Notes under the pieces: generated by a model | Databases searched by the model: none | Seen by the model: the letters and a program-made list of their open reading frames with translations, nothing else | Told to the model about the DNA's origin: nothing | Shown here: in pieces, positions 18,056 through 26,663 of the stretch | Position numbering within the stretch: the first letter of the stretch is position 1 | How the letters are laid out: each line of letters begins with the position of its first letter | Translations under genes and position numbers: made by a program | Assembly: GCA_913060495.1 (NCBI GenBank) | Contig: CAJXRP010000008.1 | Span: 1-64,000, forward strand | DNA: 64,000 nt | Origin: an uncultured Gammaproteobacteria bacterium | GTDB taxonomy: Bacteria; Pseudomonadota; Gammaproteobacteria; Pseudomonadales; Pseudohongiellaceae | Direction: 5' to 3'

Positions 18056-19690
18056 CTAGCGTAAGCTAGGCAGCTGATAGCCATCGGCGTCTAGCTTTGC
18101 GCGAATAACTTTCTTGTCGATCTTTCCTGTAGAGGTAAGCGGGATTGTATCTGTGACGAGCACATCATCTGGTAACTGCCACTTGGCGAAGATCTTGCTA
18201 CAGTGTTCTAGCACAGCCTCCTTATCCAAGGTCTTGCCTTCCGCCATGATGACCAAAGCAACTGGTCGTTCATCCCATTTAGGGTGAGGCTGAGCGACAA
18301 CCGCGGCCTGTGCAATATCGGCCATGCCTACGATGTGATTCTCCAAATCTACTGACGAAATCCATTCGCCGCCGGACTTGATCAAATCCTTAGAGCGATC
18401 GGCGATGAGTATATATTGCTCAGAATCAATCTTTGCGACGTCACCTGTTACTAGCCAGCCATCATGAAACTTATCTGGTTGTGGGTCGTTGAAGTATTCC
18501 GCTGCAATCCATGGACCTTTTATGCAGAGTTCGCCTACCGCTTCGCCATCGTGTGGTAGCCGGTTCCAGTCCTCATCGAAGATCTCGATCTCTAGCCCCG
18601 GCATGGCGAGGCCGGCCTTGGCAATATTTTCAAACTGCTGGTCTTCCGACATGCCTATCTGAGAGCGTTTTGCCACTTTTCTGGACAGAGTGCCAAGAGG
18701 GTTAGTCTCGGTCATTCCCCAGCCTTGAATCATTTCTACGTTATAGCTGTCCCAGTACCAGCGCATCATAGAAACCGGTGGTGCAGATCCGCCACAGGTC
18801 ATGCTCTTCAATTTGCTGAGGTCGTATTTGTCAGGTTCTGCCTCGAGCACAGCCTTAACTCCTTGCCATATAGTTGGAACGCCAGCAGAGATAGTAACTT
18901 CTTCTTCATCCATCAACTGAAGAAAAGTGTCCGGCACCATGAAGCGATGTGGAAATACCTGCTTGCAGCCCAGCATGGAGGCGGCAAATGGAAGTCCCCA
19001 TCCCATGGCATGAAACATGGGTACTATGCCAAGCAGAGAATCGAGCGAAGATAACCCCATAGAATCTGTTAGGCTTTCGGTAAGTGTGTGTAAGTAAGTC
19101 GAACGATTTGTGTACATTACCCCCTTCGGCTTGCCGGTTGTGCCTGACGTGTAACACAAACCCATGGGAGAATTTTCATCTATTTCCGGCCACTCGTAAG
19201 TAGTGTCCTGGCCCGCAATAAAGTCTTCATAGTCAATCTGGTTTTCGAATGAGCTTTCGCCACCTTCACCATGACGACAGATGACGAGTAGTTCTACGCT
19301 AGGAAGCTTGCCCCAGAGTGGCTCCAGAAGAGGTAGTAAATCTTCATCCGCGAAGATCACTCTATCGTTTGCGTGATTGATGATGTATTCAAGGTCGGTC
19401 GGAGAAAGCCGGATGTTTAGTGTGTGCAGTACAGCGCCCATTGAAGGAACCGATTGATATAGCTCGAGGTGGCGATAATTGCTCCACATGAAGCTGCCTA
19501 TTCGGTCGCCTACCTCGATGCCATGCCTTTGTAATGCATGGGCAAGCTGATTCGCTCTATCCCAGGTTTGTTTCAGCGTCTGCCGGTGCTTTCCGTCGGC
19601 CTGCATGGTGACGACTTCCACATCTGGATCCAGAATTGCACCCCTACCTAGAATTCTGGACATTAATAGAGGTGTTTTCTGCATTGTCAT
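18056..19690 (-). CDS. AMP-dependent fatty acyl-CoA ligase
   Basis: A 544-residue ANL-superfamily enzyme that activates a carboxylic acid through an acyl-adenylate and loads it on CoA. The P-loop is YTSGTTGKPKGVMYTNRS, the A5-like motif is QGWGMTETNPLG, and the hinge and catalytic end contain VTGDVAKIDSEQYILIADRSKDLIKSGGEWIS and the terminal lysine in TSTGKIDKK. The overall pattern resembles medium/long-chain ligases of the AlkK type. It is divergent from the haloalkane dehalogenase gene and within reach of the beta-oxidation island, which it could feed. Confidence 0.92.
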   Translation of the reverse strand: MTMQKTPLLMSRILGRGAILDPDVEVVTMQADGKHRQTLKQTWDRANQLAHALQRHGIEVGDRIGSFMWSNYRHLELYQSVPSMGAVLHTLNIRLSPTDLEYIINHANDRVIFADEDLLPLLEPLWGKLPSVELLVICRHGEGGESSFENQIDYEDFIAGQDTTYEWPEIDENSPMGLCYTSGTTGKPKGVMYTNRSTYLHTLTESLTDSMGLSSLDSLLGIVPMFHAMGWGLPFAASMLGCKQVFPHRFMVPDTFLQLMDEEEVTISAGVPTIWQGVKAVLEAEPDKYDLSKLKSMTCGGSAPPVSMMRWYWDSYNVEMIQGWGMTETNPLGTLSRKVAKRSQIGMSEDQQFENIAKAGLAMPGLEIEIFDEDWNRLPHDGEAVGELCIKGPWIAAEYFNDPQPDKFHDGWLVTGDVAKIDSEQYILIADRSKDLIKSGGEWISSVDLENHIVGMADIAQAAVVAQPHPKWDERPVALVIMAEGKTLDKEAVLEHCSKIFAKWQLPDDVLVTDTIPLTSTGKIDKKVIRAKLDADGYQLPSLR

Positions 19691-19900
19691 TCGGATTCTC
19701 TCCTGTTTACGATAGTGTTATTGGCGCCGTGGAGTGGGAGGATAGCCGATAACTAGGCGCTTGTTCAAATGCGGCTAGAAGTCGCAAACTCGTGCTAGTG
19801 AGCCGCCCTAATTGAATTGCCGAGCGGGTGGGTTTATTCTGTTGAGACTTCGCTTCGGGCGGAGGCACTGTGAGAAAGTACAGAGACCATGGAGAATGTA

Positions 19901-20776
19901 ATGATAAGTGCCACGGAACACGCCAAGAAGAAAATCACAGTTAAGGGGAAAACGATGGCCTACGTGGAGATGGGCGAGGGAGACCCAATCGTCTTTCAGC
20001 ATGGTAATCCTACTTCTTCCTATCTCTGGCGAAATGTCATGCCACATCTGCGGGATCAGGGCCGTTGTATCGCAATCGATCTCATTGGGATGGGCGATTC
20101 CGACAAGCTCGATAACTCCGATGCCAGCTCATACACTTTCTCTGAGCATAGAGACTATTTAGATGCAGCCTTAGAAGCGCTAGGGGTCGAGCGCGATGTG
20201 ACTCTGGTGATTCATGATTGGGGTTCAGCATTGGGCTTCGATTGGGCCAACCGGCATCGTGATGCCGTGAAAGGTATTGCCTATATGGAGGGCATCGTTA
20301 GACCGGTATCTTGGGAGGAGTGGCCTGAGGCGGCTCGGGGAGTGTTCCAGGGCTTTCGCTCGGAGGCCGGTGAAGAAATGGTTCTTGAAAAGAACACCTT
20401 CATCGAAAGAGTGTTGCCAGGCTCGATTCTGAGAGACCTGAGTGAGGAGGAGATGACAGTCTACCGACGCCCCTTTCAAAATGAGGGAGAGGATCGGCGA
20501 CCGACTCTTACCTGGCCGCGACAAATACCGATCGATGGAGAGCCAGCAGAAGTCGTAGAGATAGTGCAGGCCTATGCTGATTGGCTTAGCGTAGCAGATC
20601 TGCCTAAGCTATTTATCAATGCTGAGCCAGGGGCTATATTAATAGGGCCACAGCGAGAATTTTGTAGGTCTTGGCCGAATCAAACCGAGGTGACGGTTTC
20701 AGGAAATCATTTCCTGCAGGAAGACTCACCTCACGAGATTGGACAGGCGATCGCCGAATGGCGAAAGACGATCTAA
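19901..20776 (+). CDS. Haloalkane dehalogenase, HLD-II (LinB/DhaA) type
   Basis: Alpha/beta hydrolase that replaces a carbon-bound halogen with hydroxyl. With the start at ATG 19901 (GGAGA six bases upstream, better than ATG 19889), the catalytic pentad falls at Asn36 ([13 protein letters not shown]), Asp106 nucleophile and Trp107 ([14 protein letters not shown]), Glu130 (MEGIVRP) and His270 ([14 protein letters not shown]). The same residues in LinB are N38, D108, W109, E132 and H272, so spacing is conserved to two residues throughout. 291 residues, normal for the group. Substrate range cannot be predicted. It is divergent from the acyl-CoA ligase; a secreted protein of unknown function follows. 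Confidence 0.94.
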   Translation: MISATEHAKKKITVKGKTMAYVEMGEGDPIVFQHGNPTSSYLWRNVMPHLRDQGRCIAIDLIGMGDSDKLDNSDASSYTFSEHRDYLDAALEALGVERDVTLVIHDWGSALGFDWANRHRDAVKGIAYMEGIVRPVSWEEWPEAARGVFQGFRSEAGEEMVLEKNTFIERVLPGSILRDLSEEEMTVYRRPFQNEGEDRRPTLTWPRQIPIDGEPAEVVEIVQAYADWLSVADLPKLFINAEPGAILIGPQREFCRSWPNQTEVTVSGNHFLQEDSPHEIGQAIAEWRKTI

Positions 20777-20806
20777 TGTTAATGATCTGTACTCTTAGGT
20801 AACTGG

Positions 20807-21445
20807 ATGAACAAAGTGAGCGATCAATTGGATTTTTTCGGGAAGACAGCAAAGAGCCTTCTCGTACTGCTGATACTGTGCACGGTGTTCTTAGCTGGCG
20901 CGCAACAATCAGAGACTCAGGGTGCGAGCACTGGAGATACCCAGCTTCTGGAGGGAGACTGGCTTATCAACGATGAGCTATCTGACAATAGCGATGATCA
21001 GGTGGAGCAGGCAATTAAGGAGGGTGGGGGAAAGGTTCCTCGGCGCTTTTTCAAGAAGCGGCCTGAAGATTTTTATCGAGGCGGTCCGCCAGAACAGGAA
21101 CTTTATGATCGCATCTCCTATGACGATGTATTGAGTATTAGATACGCAGAGCCAGAAATTACATTCGTCTACGCTGACAATTATCAGCGCATCTTCCACA
21201 CCGATGGTCGTCGTCGCAGGACTACCGCAAACAGCTTCTATGCAGAAGGTGATGAAGACTTTTCGTTCGGGAATTGGGATGCCGGTGCACTAGTCGTAGA
21301 GGCTAGACCTCGCGATGGAGGCTTTACGCTGGAAACTTATACTCTCGAGCAAGGCGGCAATCGATTGCGCGTCGAGATGACGATTGAGCCGGCATCATTT
21401 CGCGGGGCTATTAGCCTTACGCGAGTCTACGATCGCGCCAATTGA
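20807..21445 (+). CDS. Secreted hypothetical protein
   Basis: A 212-residue protein with an N-terminal hydrophobic segment (SLLVLLILCTVFLAGA) consistent with a signal peptide or anchor. The mature region is acidic at first, then has a basic patch (KVPRRFFKKRPEDFYRG). It ends with beta-rich sequence containing QRIFHTDGRRRRTTANSFYAEGDEDFSFGNWD and LTRVYDRAN. I recognise no named family, although the lipocalin-like strand pattern (TLETYTLEQGGNRLRVEMTIE) recalls small periplasmic proteins. The last 19 bp overlap the end of the convergent DsbA-fold gene. Confidence 0.7.
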   Translation: MNKVSDQLDFFGKTAKSLLVLLILCTVFLAGAQQSETQGASTGDTQLLEGDWLINDELSDNSDDQVEQAIKEGGGKVPRRFFKKRPEDFYRGGPPEQELYDRISYDDVLSIRYAEPEITFVYADNYQRIFHTDGRRRRTTANSFYAEGDEDFSFGNWDAGALVVEARPRDGGFTLETYTLEQGGNRLRVEMTIEPASFRGAISLTRVYDRAN

Positions 21446-22044
21446 GCAACGATTTCTTCTTCAACATCCCTTAGGCGGTCTTTACCGAAAAACATTTCAT
21501 CGCCAACAAAAAACGTAGGCGCGCCGAAGGTGCCTCGATTCACCGAGGCCTCAGTATTTTCTATTAGTCTCTGCTTTACATTCGCCTCGACACTACCAGC
21601 AAGCAGTTCATCAGCAGGTAAATTAGCAGCTAGCAAAGCGCTTCTAATTACCTCGGGATCAGCCATGTTGAGCTCCTGCTCCCACATGCATTGATAGACA
21701 GCCTCGATGTATTCCTTTGCTATGCCTTTGTCACTTGCGCAGATCGCGCCGCGCATAATATGCAGTGTGTTTACAGGAAAGTTGGGATTGAATGTGAACT
21801 TCGATAAGGCATGTTTCTTGATGAAGCGTTGAGTCTCTAGTGCGTTGTACTCAGATTTGTTCTTGATACCAGCGAAGGCTTCCATCGGTGATTTATTATT
21901 TGTTGCTCTAAATACGCCGCCCAATAAAATAGGCACATAGTCGAAGGTGACGCCGGTGCGTTGTTCGATGGCTGGTATAAGTCGATGGCAATAGTAAGTG
22001 TTAGGGCTGCCAAAATCGAAATGAAATTCTACTTTACTAGTCAT
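21427..22044 (-). CDS. DsbA-fold 2-hydroxychromene-2-carboxylate isomerase-like protein
   Basis: A 205-residue thioredoxin-superfamily protein without a CxxC. The N-terminus EFHFDFGSPNTYYCHRLIPA, followed by YVPILLGGVFRATNNKSP, is typical of HCCA isomerases and kappa-class GST relatives, and GTFGAPTFFVGDEMFFGKDRL matches their cis-proline and glutathione-binding segment. HCCA isomerases act in naphthalene-type degradation, but many homologues have other substrates and no aromatic pathway is visible here. It lies 48 bp downstream of the SDR gene on the same strand and overlaps the convergent gene by 19 bp. Confidence 0.85.
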   Translation of the reverse strand: MTSKVEFHFDFGSPNTYYCHRLIPAIEQRTGVTFDYVPILLGGVFRATNNKSPMEAFAGIKNKSEYNALETQRFIKKHALSKFTFNPNFPVNTLHIMRGAICASDKGIAKEYIEAVYQCMWEQELNMADPEVIRSALLAANLPADELLAGSVEANVKQRLIENTEASVNRGTFGAPTFFVGDEMFFGKDRLRDVEEEIVAQLARS

Positions 22045-22092
22045 GATGTGTTTCTTACCTTTGGTTGGTGCTTCTTGTGAATTAGGCAGTCT

Positions 22093-22833
22093 CTAGAATT
22101 TTTCAGCGAAAGGCCTTATGTCCATCTCATGAGTCCAGGCGTCGCGACTTTGATGATGCAGCATCCAATAGCTGTCTGCTACAGATTTTGGGTCCATGAG
22201 AGTGTCGGCGGGCAGGGTGTCGGGATCTTCGCCCCGATTTTTTATTCTCTCCCGCACAAAGGCGGTATCAACGCCCGAATCGATGACCAGGTGCGCCACA
22301 TGGATGTTCTCCGGGCCGAGTTCGCGCGCCATACTTTGGGCTAATGCGCGTAGGCCAAACTTGGCGCTGGAAAATGCAGCGAAACCACTGCTGCCGCGAA
22401 GACTCGCTGTTGCGCCGGTAAAAAATATAGACCCTCTGTTTCGTGGCAGCATATATTTTGCTGCTTCTCGACCGCTTAGAAATCCGCTTAAGCAGGCCAT
22501 CTTCCAGACTTTGTAGAAGACTCTCTCTGTAGTTTCGAGAATCGGAAAATTTACGTTTCCCCCAGTATTCGAAATTACAATTTCTATCGGGCCGAGATCT
22601 ATCTCTATAGATGCGAAGCGCTCGATTATCTGATCTTCCTCCCGCGCGTCTAGGGAGTAGCTATAGGCTTGGCCACCGGAGGCTTCGATTTCACTAACCA
22701 GAGCAGTGTTTTTCTCACCATTGCGCCTTGCAAGGCAAACGATGAAACCTCCAGCTGCGAAGCGTCGTGCTATAGCGGCACCGATATAGTCACCGGCGCC
22801 TACGATGACGCACACAGGAGAATTTTTTTTCAT
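22093..22833 (-). CDS. SDR family oxidoreductase with Phe in place of the catalytic Tyr
   Basis: A 246-residue short-chain dehydrogenase fold. The cofactor loop is VGAGDYIGAAIARRFA rather than TGxxxGxG, and the NAG motif is SNTGGN. The catalytic region reads FFTGATASLRGSSGFAAFSSAKFG, so the YxxxK motif is F-S-S-A-K. I recall a widespread subfamily with this FxSAK pattern, so it is probably an inherited trait rather than recent damage. Whether it still reduces a substrate is open. The DsbA-fold gene follows 48 bp downstream, and the exported methyltransferase gene lies upstream on the same strand. Confidence 0.82.
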   Translation of the reverse strand: MKKNSPVCVIVGAGDYIGAAIARRFAAGGFIVCLARRNGEKNTALVSEIEASGGQAYSYSLDAREEDQIIERFASIEIDLGPIEIVISNTGGNVNFPILETTERVFYKVWKMACLSGFLSGREAAKYMLPRNRGSIFFTGATASLRGSSGFAAFSSAKFGLRALAQSMARELGPENIHVAHLVIDSGVDTAFVRERIKNRGEDPDTLPADTLMDPKSVADSYWMLHHQSRDAWTHEMDIRPFAEKF

Positions 22834-22908
22834 CGACTTAGAAGGTCTCGGCCGACTCGCTCAATGCGAATCGGCATTCAGTCAGTTTCAGTAGAGTTGT
22901 ATTATTAT

Positions 22909-23745
22909 TTACAGTGGCTTGGTAAATTTCAGCGTCATGCGATCGCTTTCGCCGATTTCCTCATACTTGTCTCTATCCACATCGCCCATTCTGTAATTAG
23001 GAGCAAGAGTCCAAACACCTTCTGGATGAACAGTGGGATCTTTCGCGTTGGCATTTAATTCACTGCTCGCTACAAATTCAAACCCTGCAGCTGCCGCTAC
23101 TTCCTTTACATAGGCCTCGGTTACATAGCCAGAGGTGCGCATAACGTCCATACCAGCATCGGGTTTGGCTCTATGCTCCACTACACCTAGAACTCCACCG
23201 GGCTTCAATGCTTTATAGAATGCGGCGAAGAATTCGTGTTCCTGTCCAGCCATGATCCAGTTGTGTACGTTGCGGAATGTAAGTGCCATGTCCGCCGACT
23301 CCTCTGGCGCAATGGCAACCTCGTGAGGAGGGTTCAAGTGGCGCACGGTAATCTTGCCGTAGAGGTCTGGTTCTGCGGTGATCTTCTCTTCGAAACCACG
23401 GAGAATGGTCGGCATGTAAGAGGCAGATGCATTCGGTGAAAAATGCGCTGCATAATATTTGCCGTGATCACGTAGATAGGGAGCCATAATCTCTGTGTAC
23501 CATCCGGTGGATGGAAGAATTTCGATCACAGTCATATCTGGCGCAAGGCCAAAAAAGTCGAGTGTCTGAATGGGGTTGCGAAATTCGTTGCGTGCGCGAT
23601 TGGTATCGCTACGATGCTCGCCTTCAACCCACTCAGCTAGCGTTTTCGCGGTTGCGCCGCCATGATGGTCGGCGAGGGAGATCTGGGTGAAATTCAGTGC
23701 TATAACACTGAGCACTGCAGTGGAAAGGAATTTGGTAAATTTCAT
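22909..23745 (-). CDS. Exported class I SAM-dependent methyltransferase-like protein (COG4798 type)
   Basis: ATG 23745 is chosen over 23799 and 23757: GAGG lies six bases upstream and the result begins with a clean signal peptide (MKFTKFLSTAVLSVIALNFT, cleaved near SLA-DHH). The mature part has a methyltransferase fold. Motif I is degenerate (VIEILPSTGWYTEIMAPYL), the middle holds DMALTFRNVHNW, and ALKPGGVLGVVEHRA matches motif III. This layout is typical of the predicted methyltransferase family COG4798, often exported. SAM is not known to be abundant in the periplasm, so catalysis is uncertain. 279 residues, divergent from the thioesterase gene. Confidence 0.82.
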   Translation of the reverse strand: MKFTKFLSTAVLSVIALNFTQISLADHHGGATAKTLAEWVEGEHRSDTNRARNEFRNPIQTLDFFGLAPDMTVIEILPSTGWYTEIMAPYLRDHGKYYAAHFSPNASASYMPTILRGFEEKITAEPDLYGKITVRHLNPPHEVAIAPEESADMALTFRNVHNWIMAGQEHEFFAAFYKALKPGGVLGVVEHRAKPDAGMDVMRTSGYVTEAYVKEVAAAAGFEFVASSELNANAKDPTVHPEGVWTLAPNYRMGDVDRDKYEEIGESDRMTLKFTKPL

Positions 23746-23959
23746 CGTCGGCCTCATTCTGAATCGTTTTTCTATTTGGTAAGCGAGCGAAAGGCTCATA
23801 TGCTGGCCCTGATTCTTGCATGAAATATTCTGCTAGGCCAACGATATCGACCGATTCTATGCGCTGCAGGTGGTAGAATTCAGAGTGATTGTGACTAGAA
23901 GCGTCGATCCAATTGAAGGGTGTTAATAGCAAAACAAGGTGTCGCTAAAGGAATCTAGA

Positions 23960-24355
23960 ATGGGGAAAACGCCGTTTACTGCAGACTTACAAGTACGGGA
24001 TTATGAATGTGATCTGCAGGGCATCGTAAACAATGCCGTGTATCAACACTACCTCGAGCACGCTAGGCATGAGTATTTGAATAGTCGAGGTCTGGATTTT
24101 GCGGAACTGACAGCTCTTGGTGTAATCATCGTCGTGATTCGAGCGGAGCTGGACTACAAGCAAGCGCTCAGGCCTGGTGATCGATTTAGCGTGTCCGTCT
24201 GCGTAAAGAAACTGGGTCGACTGAAAGTGGTGTTCGAACAGGAGATTCGACGTCTTTCAGACAATGAATTGATGCTAGAGGCCAGTATTACGGCTGTTTC
24301 ATTGAAAGAGGGTAAGCGCCCTTATTTTCCAGAGGAACTGGAGAAATTACTCTAG
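23960..24355 (+). CDS. Acyl-CoA thioesterase, 4HBT (YbgC-like) hot-dog fold
   Basis: A 131-residue single hot-dog domain. ATG 23960 with AGGA eight bases upstream is preferred to GTG 23939. The opening TADLQVRDYECDLQGIVNNAVYQHYLEHARHEYL carries the YbgC/4-hydroxybenzoyl-CoA thioesterase signature, with D-x-x-G-hydrophobic-V-N-N around the catalytic Asp. It would hydrolyse an acyl-CoA in the cytoplasm. It stands alone on its strand, divergent from the exported methyltransferase gene. Confidence 0.9.
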   Translation: MGKTPFTADLQVRDYECDLQGIVNNAVYQHYLEHARHEYLNSRGLDFAELTALGVIIVVIRAELDYKQALRPGDRFSVSVCVKKLGRLKVVFEQEIRRLSDNELMLEASITAVSLKEGKRPYFPEELEKLL

Positions 24356-24396
24356 TGGTTGTTAGCTGTTCTTTACATACAATTGGCATCTAGTTC

Positions 24397-24425
24397 AAAA
24401 AAAAGCCCCCGTTGGACGAGGGCTT
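24397..24425 (-). terminator. Rho-independent terminator for the PAF-AH-like gene
   Basis: On the minus strand AAGCCCTC and GGGGGCTT form a stem with a 7-base loop (one mismatch), followed by eight T residues (the A-run at 24397-24404 on the plus strand). It lies about 125 bases past the minus-strand stop at 24551. On the plus strand no T-run follows the stem. Confidence 0.75.
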
Positions 24426-24550
24426 GAAGGGTAAGAAAATTGCATGTGCAGAAACATGGCAATTCACTATAGAAGAACCGTGGCGGAGCATTTTTATTTC
24501 ATTCGCTGAAAAATTCCGCGCACAACCGCACCTAGTTGCCTTTTCTCTTC

Positions 24551-25714
24551 CTAGAAAAGTTGTGTCGGAGTCGCCAGACTTGTGAAGCTAGCCTGTGGAA
24601 GTTCAGAGGGTAGCGAACTGTTCAATTCATCGTAGGCATCATCCTGCCGTCTAGGGTCTTCATCGAATACATATTCTAAGAAGGCGAGTACAGCTGCGCT
24701 GGTTATCATCTGCTGCGTACCGGGGTGAAGTGCCTTTTCGGTGGGCGGGGTTTCACAAACATTTGGAATATTAGGGTCGAGGACAATGCCATCGGATTCG
24801 TCGCCTAGCGGTATGAAGGCGGCATTTGGGTCGGAACCGAGGTTTGATAAGACTGCCGTGCAACCCAAACCGTCAGGATGATTCATCAGCCGCAACCAAG
24901 GTTCGGATATTCCTCCGAATCCCAAGTGAGTTCCTCCTTCAATTCCAATCAGTATACTGTTCTGAACGCGCTCAGGAATTACCGCCGCGTTGTATTCAAA
25001 ATCGATGAGTGCATCTAAGGTGCCGGCTATCATCATAAAGGGCACGTCGGTGGTTTCGTAGAATTTACTCACCAATCCTGCAGAAGGTCCTGCAATTGAA
25101 ATCGCCGCCTTGACCCGCTCGTCTCTCAGTCTTGGATGATAGGTGGCTAGCGTAGCGGTAATGCCACCAAGGGAATAGCCCATCAAGGCGATTCGCGAGG
25201 GATCGAGTTCGCCGGCGAAGGGCTTGTTGTTGTCGGAGAGTTGCAGAAGGGAATCGATCAAGAAACTGACATCGGTGGGTTGATTGACTAAGTCGTCGGC
25301 GTTGGGGCCGCCGGGAGTGCCACCCGCGGTCAAAGGGTAGTTTGCCGCAGCAACCACATACCCATGGCTCGCCAGTAGTTCGGCAACGTAGGCTAGATCG
25401 CTGCGCTCCGATACGAAGCCGTGGCTATGGATCACCAGTGGATAATTGCCTTCCCCATTTTCGGGGTACCAAACACTAGTTGGGAAAGTCCTATTACTTA
25501 GGCTGGGGGCATCTCCGTTAGCCATGGTTTCGCGGGATTCGTCTACGAGTACAAAATCGTAGATTCCTACACTAAAAGGCCCAGGTTGCAGCCATTCCAA
25601 AGTATCAGCATCTTCTGACAAGCTCTCGGGCATAGTCATCCAATAGGTGACGACTGCTAACACCAGTAAAAAGCCAAGTAGTCCGGCTATACCAAGAGTA
25701 ATTTTGCGAATCAT
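24551..25714 (-). CDS. Alpha/beta hydrolase, platelet-activating-factor acetylhydrolase-like, membrane-anchored or secreted
   Basis: A 387-residue hydrolase with an N-terminal hydrophobic segment (ITLGIAGLLGFLLVLAVVTYWM). The fold is read from FPTSVWYPENG, HSHGFVSERSDLAYVAELLASHGYVV, the nucleophile elbow MGYSLGGITA, a probable acid in AGTLDALIDF and a histidine in GGTHLGFGG. The pattern resembles PAF-acetylhydrolase isoform II and related esterases, which cleave short acyl chains. Physiological substrate is unknown. It is 48 bp downstream of the sirtuin gene, in the same direction. Confidence 0.85.
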   Translation of the reverse strand: MIRKITLGIAGLLGFLLVLAVVTYWMTMPESLSEDADTLEWLQPGPFSVGIYDFVLVDESRETMANGDAPSLSNRTFPTSVWYPENGEGNYPLVIHSHGFVSERSDLAYVAELLASHGYVVAAANYPLTAGGTPGGPNADDLVNQPTDVSFLIDSLLQLSDNNKPFAGELDPSRIALMGYSLGGITATLATYHPRLRDERVKAAISIAGPSAGLVSKFYETTDVPFMMIAGTLDALIDFEYNAAVIPERVQNSILIGIEGGTHLGFGGISEPWLRLMNHPDGLGCTAVLSNLGSDPNAAFIPLGDESDGIVLDPNIPNVCETPPTEKALHPGTQQMITSAAVLAFLEYVFDEDPRRQDDAYDELNSSLPSELPQASFTSLATPTQLF

Positions 25715-25762
25715 AAATACCTCTTATCAATGTTCATGAAGCGGCAGCGCAGAGTTTCTTCT

Positions 25763-26473
25763 TCAACAAGCGTTTAATAATTTTTCAAAATATGTCGGCA
25801 CTATATCGGAAGCACTGCCAATTATACATTCATCGAAGCCCGATCCTGTTCTCTCAAGATTGAGCTCTGTTGTATGGGCGCGACGGATTTTTGCCGTCTG
25901 GTAGAAGCCGGAGGCTGGATATACATTGCCAGAAGTGCCGATGGCTACGAACACATCGCAATTCTCTAGAGCTTGATTAATCTTGTTCATCTGGAAAGGC
26001 ATTTCACCAAACCAGACGATATGCGGCCGTAGATTCCCCGGTGAGCGGCAACAGCGGCAATGTGTATCGAAGTCGAAGTCTTTGGCGATGTCGAATACTA
26101 GTTGGGAGTTAAGGCAGCGCATCTTCAATAGCTCGCCGTGCATATGTACTAAATTTTGTGAGCCGGCACGTTCGTGAAGATTGTCCACGTTCTGTGTTAC
26201 CAACAAAAACTGTCCAGGAAACTCGTGCTCAAACTTTGCTAGATGGCTATGTGCTGCGTTGGGTTTGACTTGGTCTGAAAGTAATTGCCGTCGCCGTTGA
26301 TTATAGAATTCATAGACCAGTGACGGATTGCGTTCGAAGCCTTCGGGAGTAGCCACGTCGTCGATTGGGTGGTTCTCCCAGAGGCCATCGGCCGCGCGAA
26401 AAGTCTTAATGCCCGATTCGGCAGAGATGCCGGCTCCGGTAAGTACCACGATGGATTTTGGGCTTGGGATCAT
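25763..26473 (-). CDS. cobB: NAD-dependent protein deacylase, class III sirtuin (CobB type)
   Basis: Removes acyl groups from lysines using NAD. Signature sequences: [27 protein letters not shown], catalytic His112 in HMHGE, and [12 protein letters not shown]. Zinc-region cysteines are Cys120, Cys139, Cys141 and Cys142. Tyr57 and Arg60 in FYNQRRRQL correspond to the Tyr-x-x-Arg pair that binds succinyl and malonyl groups in E. coli CobB and human SIRT5. Desuccinylase activity as well as deacetylase activity is therefore expected. At 236 residues it is the short form without an N-terminal extension. The acyl-CoA metabolism encoded nearby would generate such acyl marks. Confidence 0.94.
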   Translation of the reverse strand: MIPSPKSIVVLTGAGISAESGIKTFRAADGLWENHPIDDVATPEGFERNPSLVYEFYNQRRRQLLSDQVKPNAAHSHLAKFEHEFPGQFLLVTQNVDNLHERAGSQNLVHMHGELLKMRCLNSQLVFDIAKDFDFDTHCRCCRSPGNLRPHIVWFGEMPFQMNKINQALENCDVFVAIGTSGNVYPASGFYQTAKIRRAHTTELNLERTGSGFDECIIGSASDIVPTYFEKLLNAC

Positions 26474-26602
26474 TTGCGCAGTGTATCATGGAGAAAACTC
26501 AAGCAAGCAAGGGGGAGATAATCGAAATGATATCTACAGCGAAACTAAAGCAATGTCGGATGTCGTTGTGATGTAGAAGCTAGTGAATAGAATCCGGGCG
26601 GG

Positions 26603-26608
26603 TATAAT
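26603..26608 (+). promoter_or_regulatory. Candidate -10 element (TATAAT) for bcp
   Basis: An exact TATAAT lies 55 bases upstream of the bcp ATG, in a non-coding stretch between divergent genes. The matching -35 region (around 26580-26586) agrees poorly with TTGACA, so this rests on the -10 hexamer and its position. Confidence 0.4.
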
Positions 26609-26663
26609 AGGCGCTCATTCAACCAGTCGATTAAATTCCTTATCGAATCTTAGAGAGTAGACA

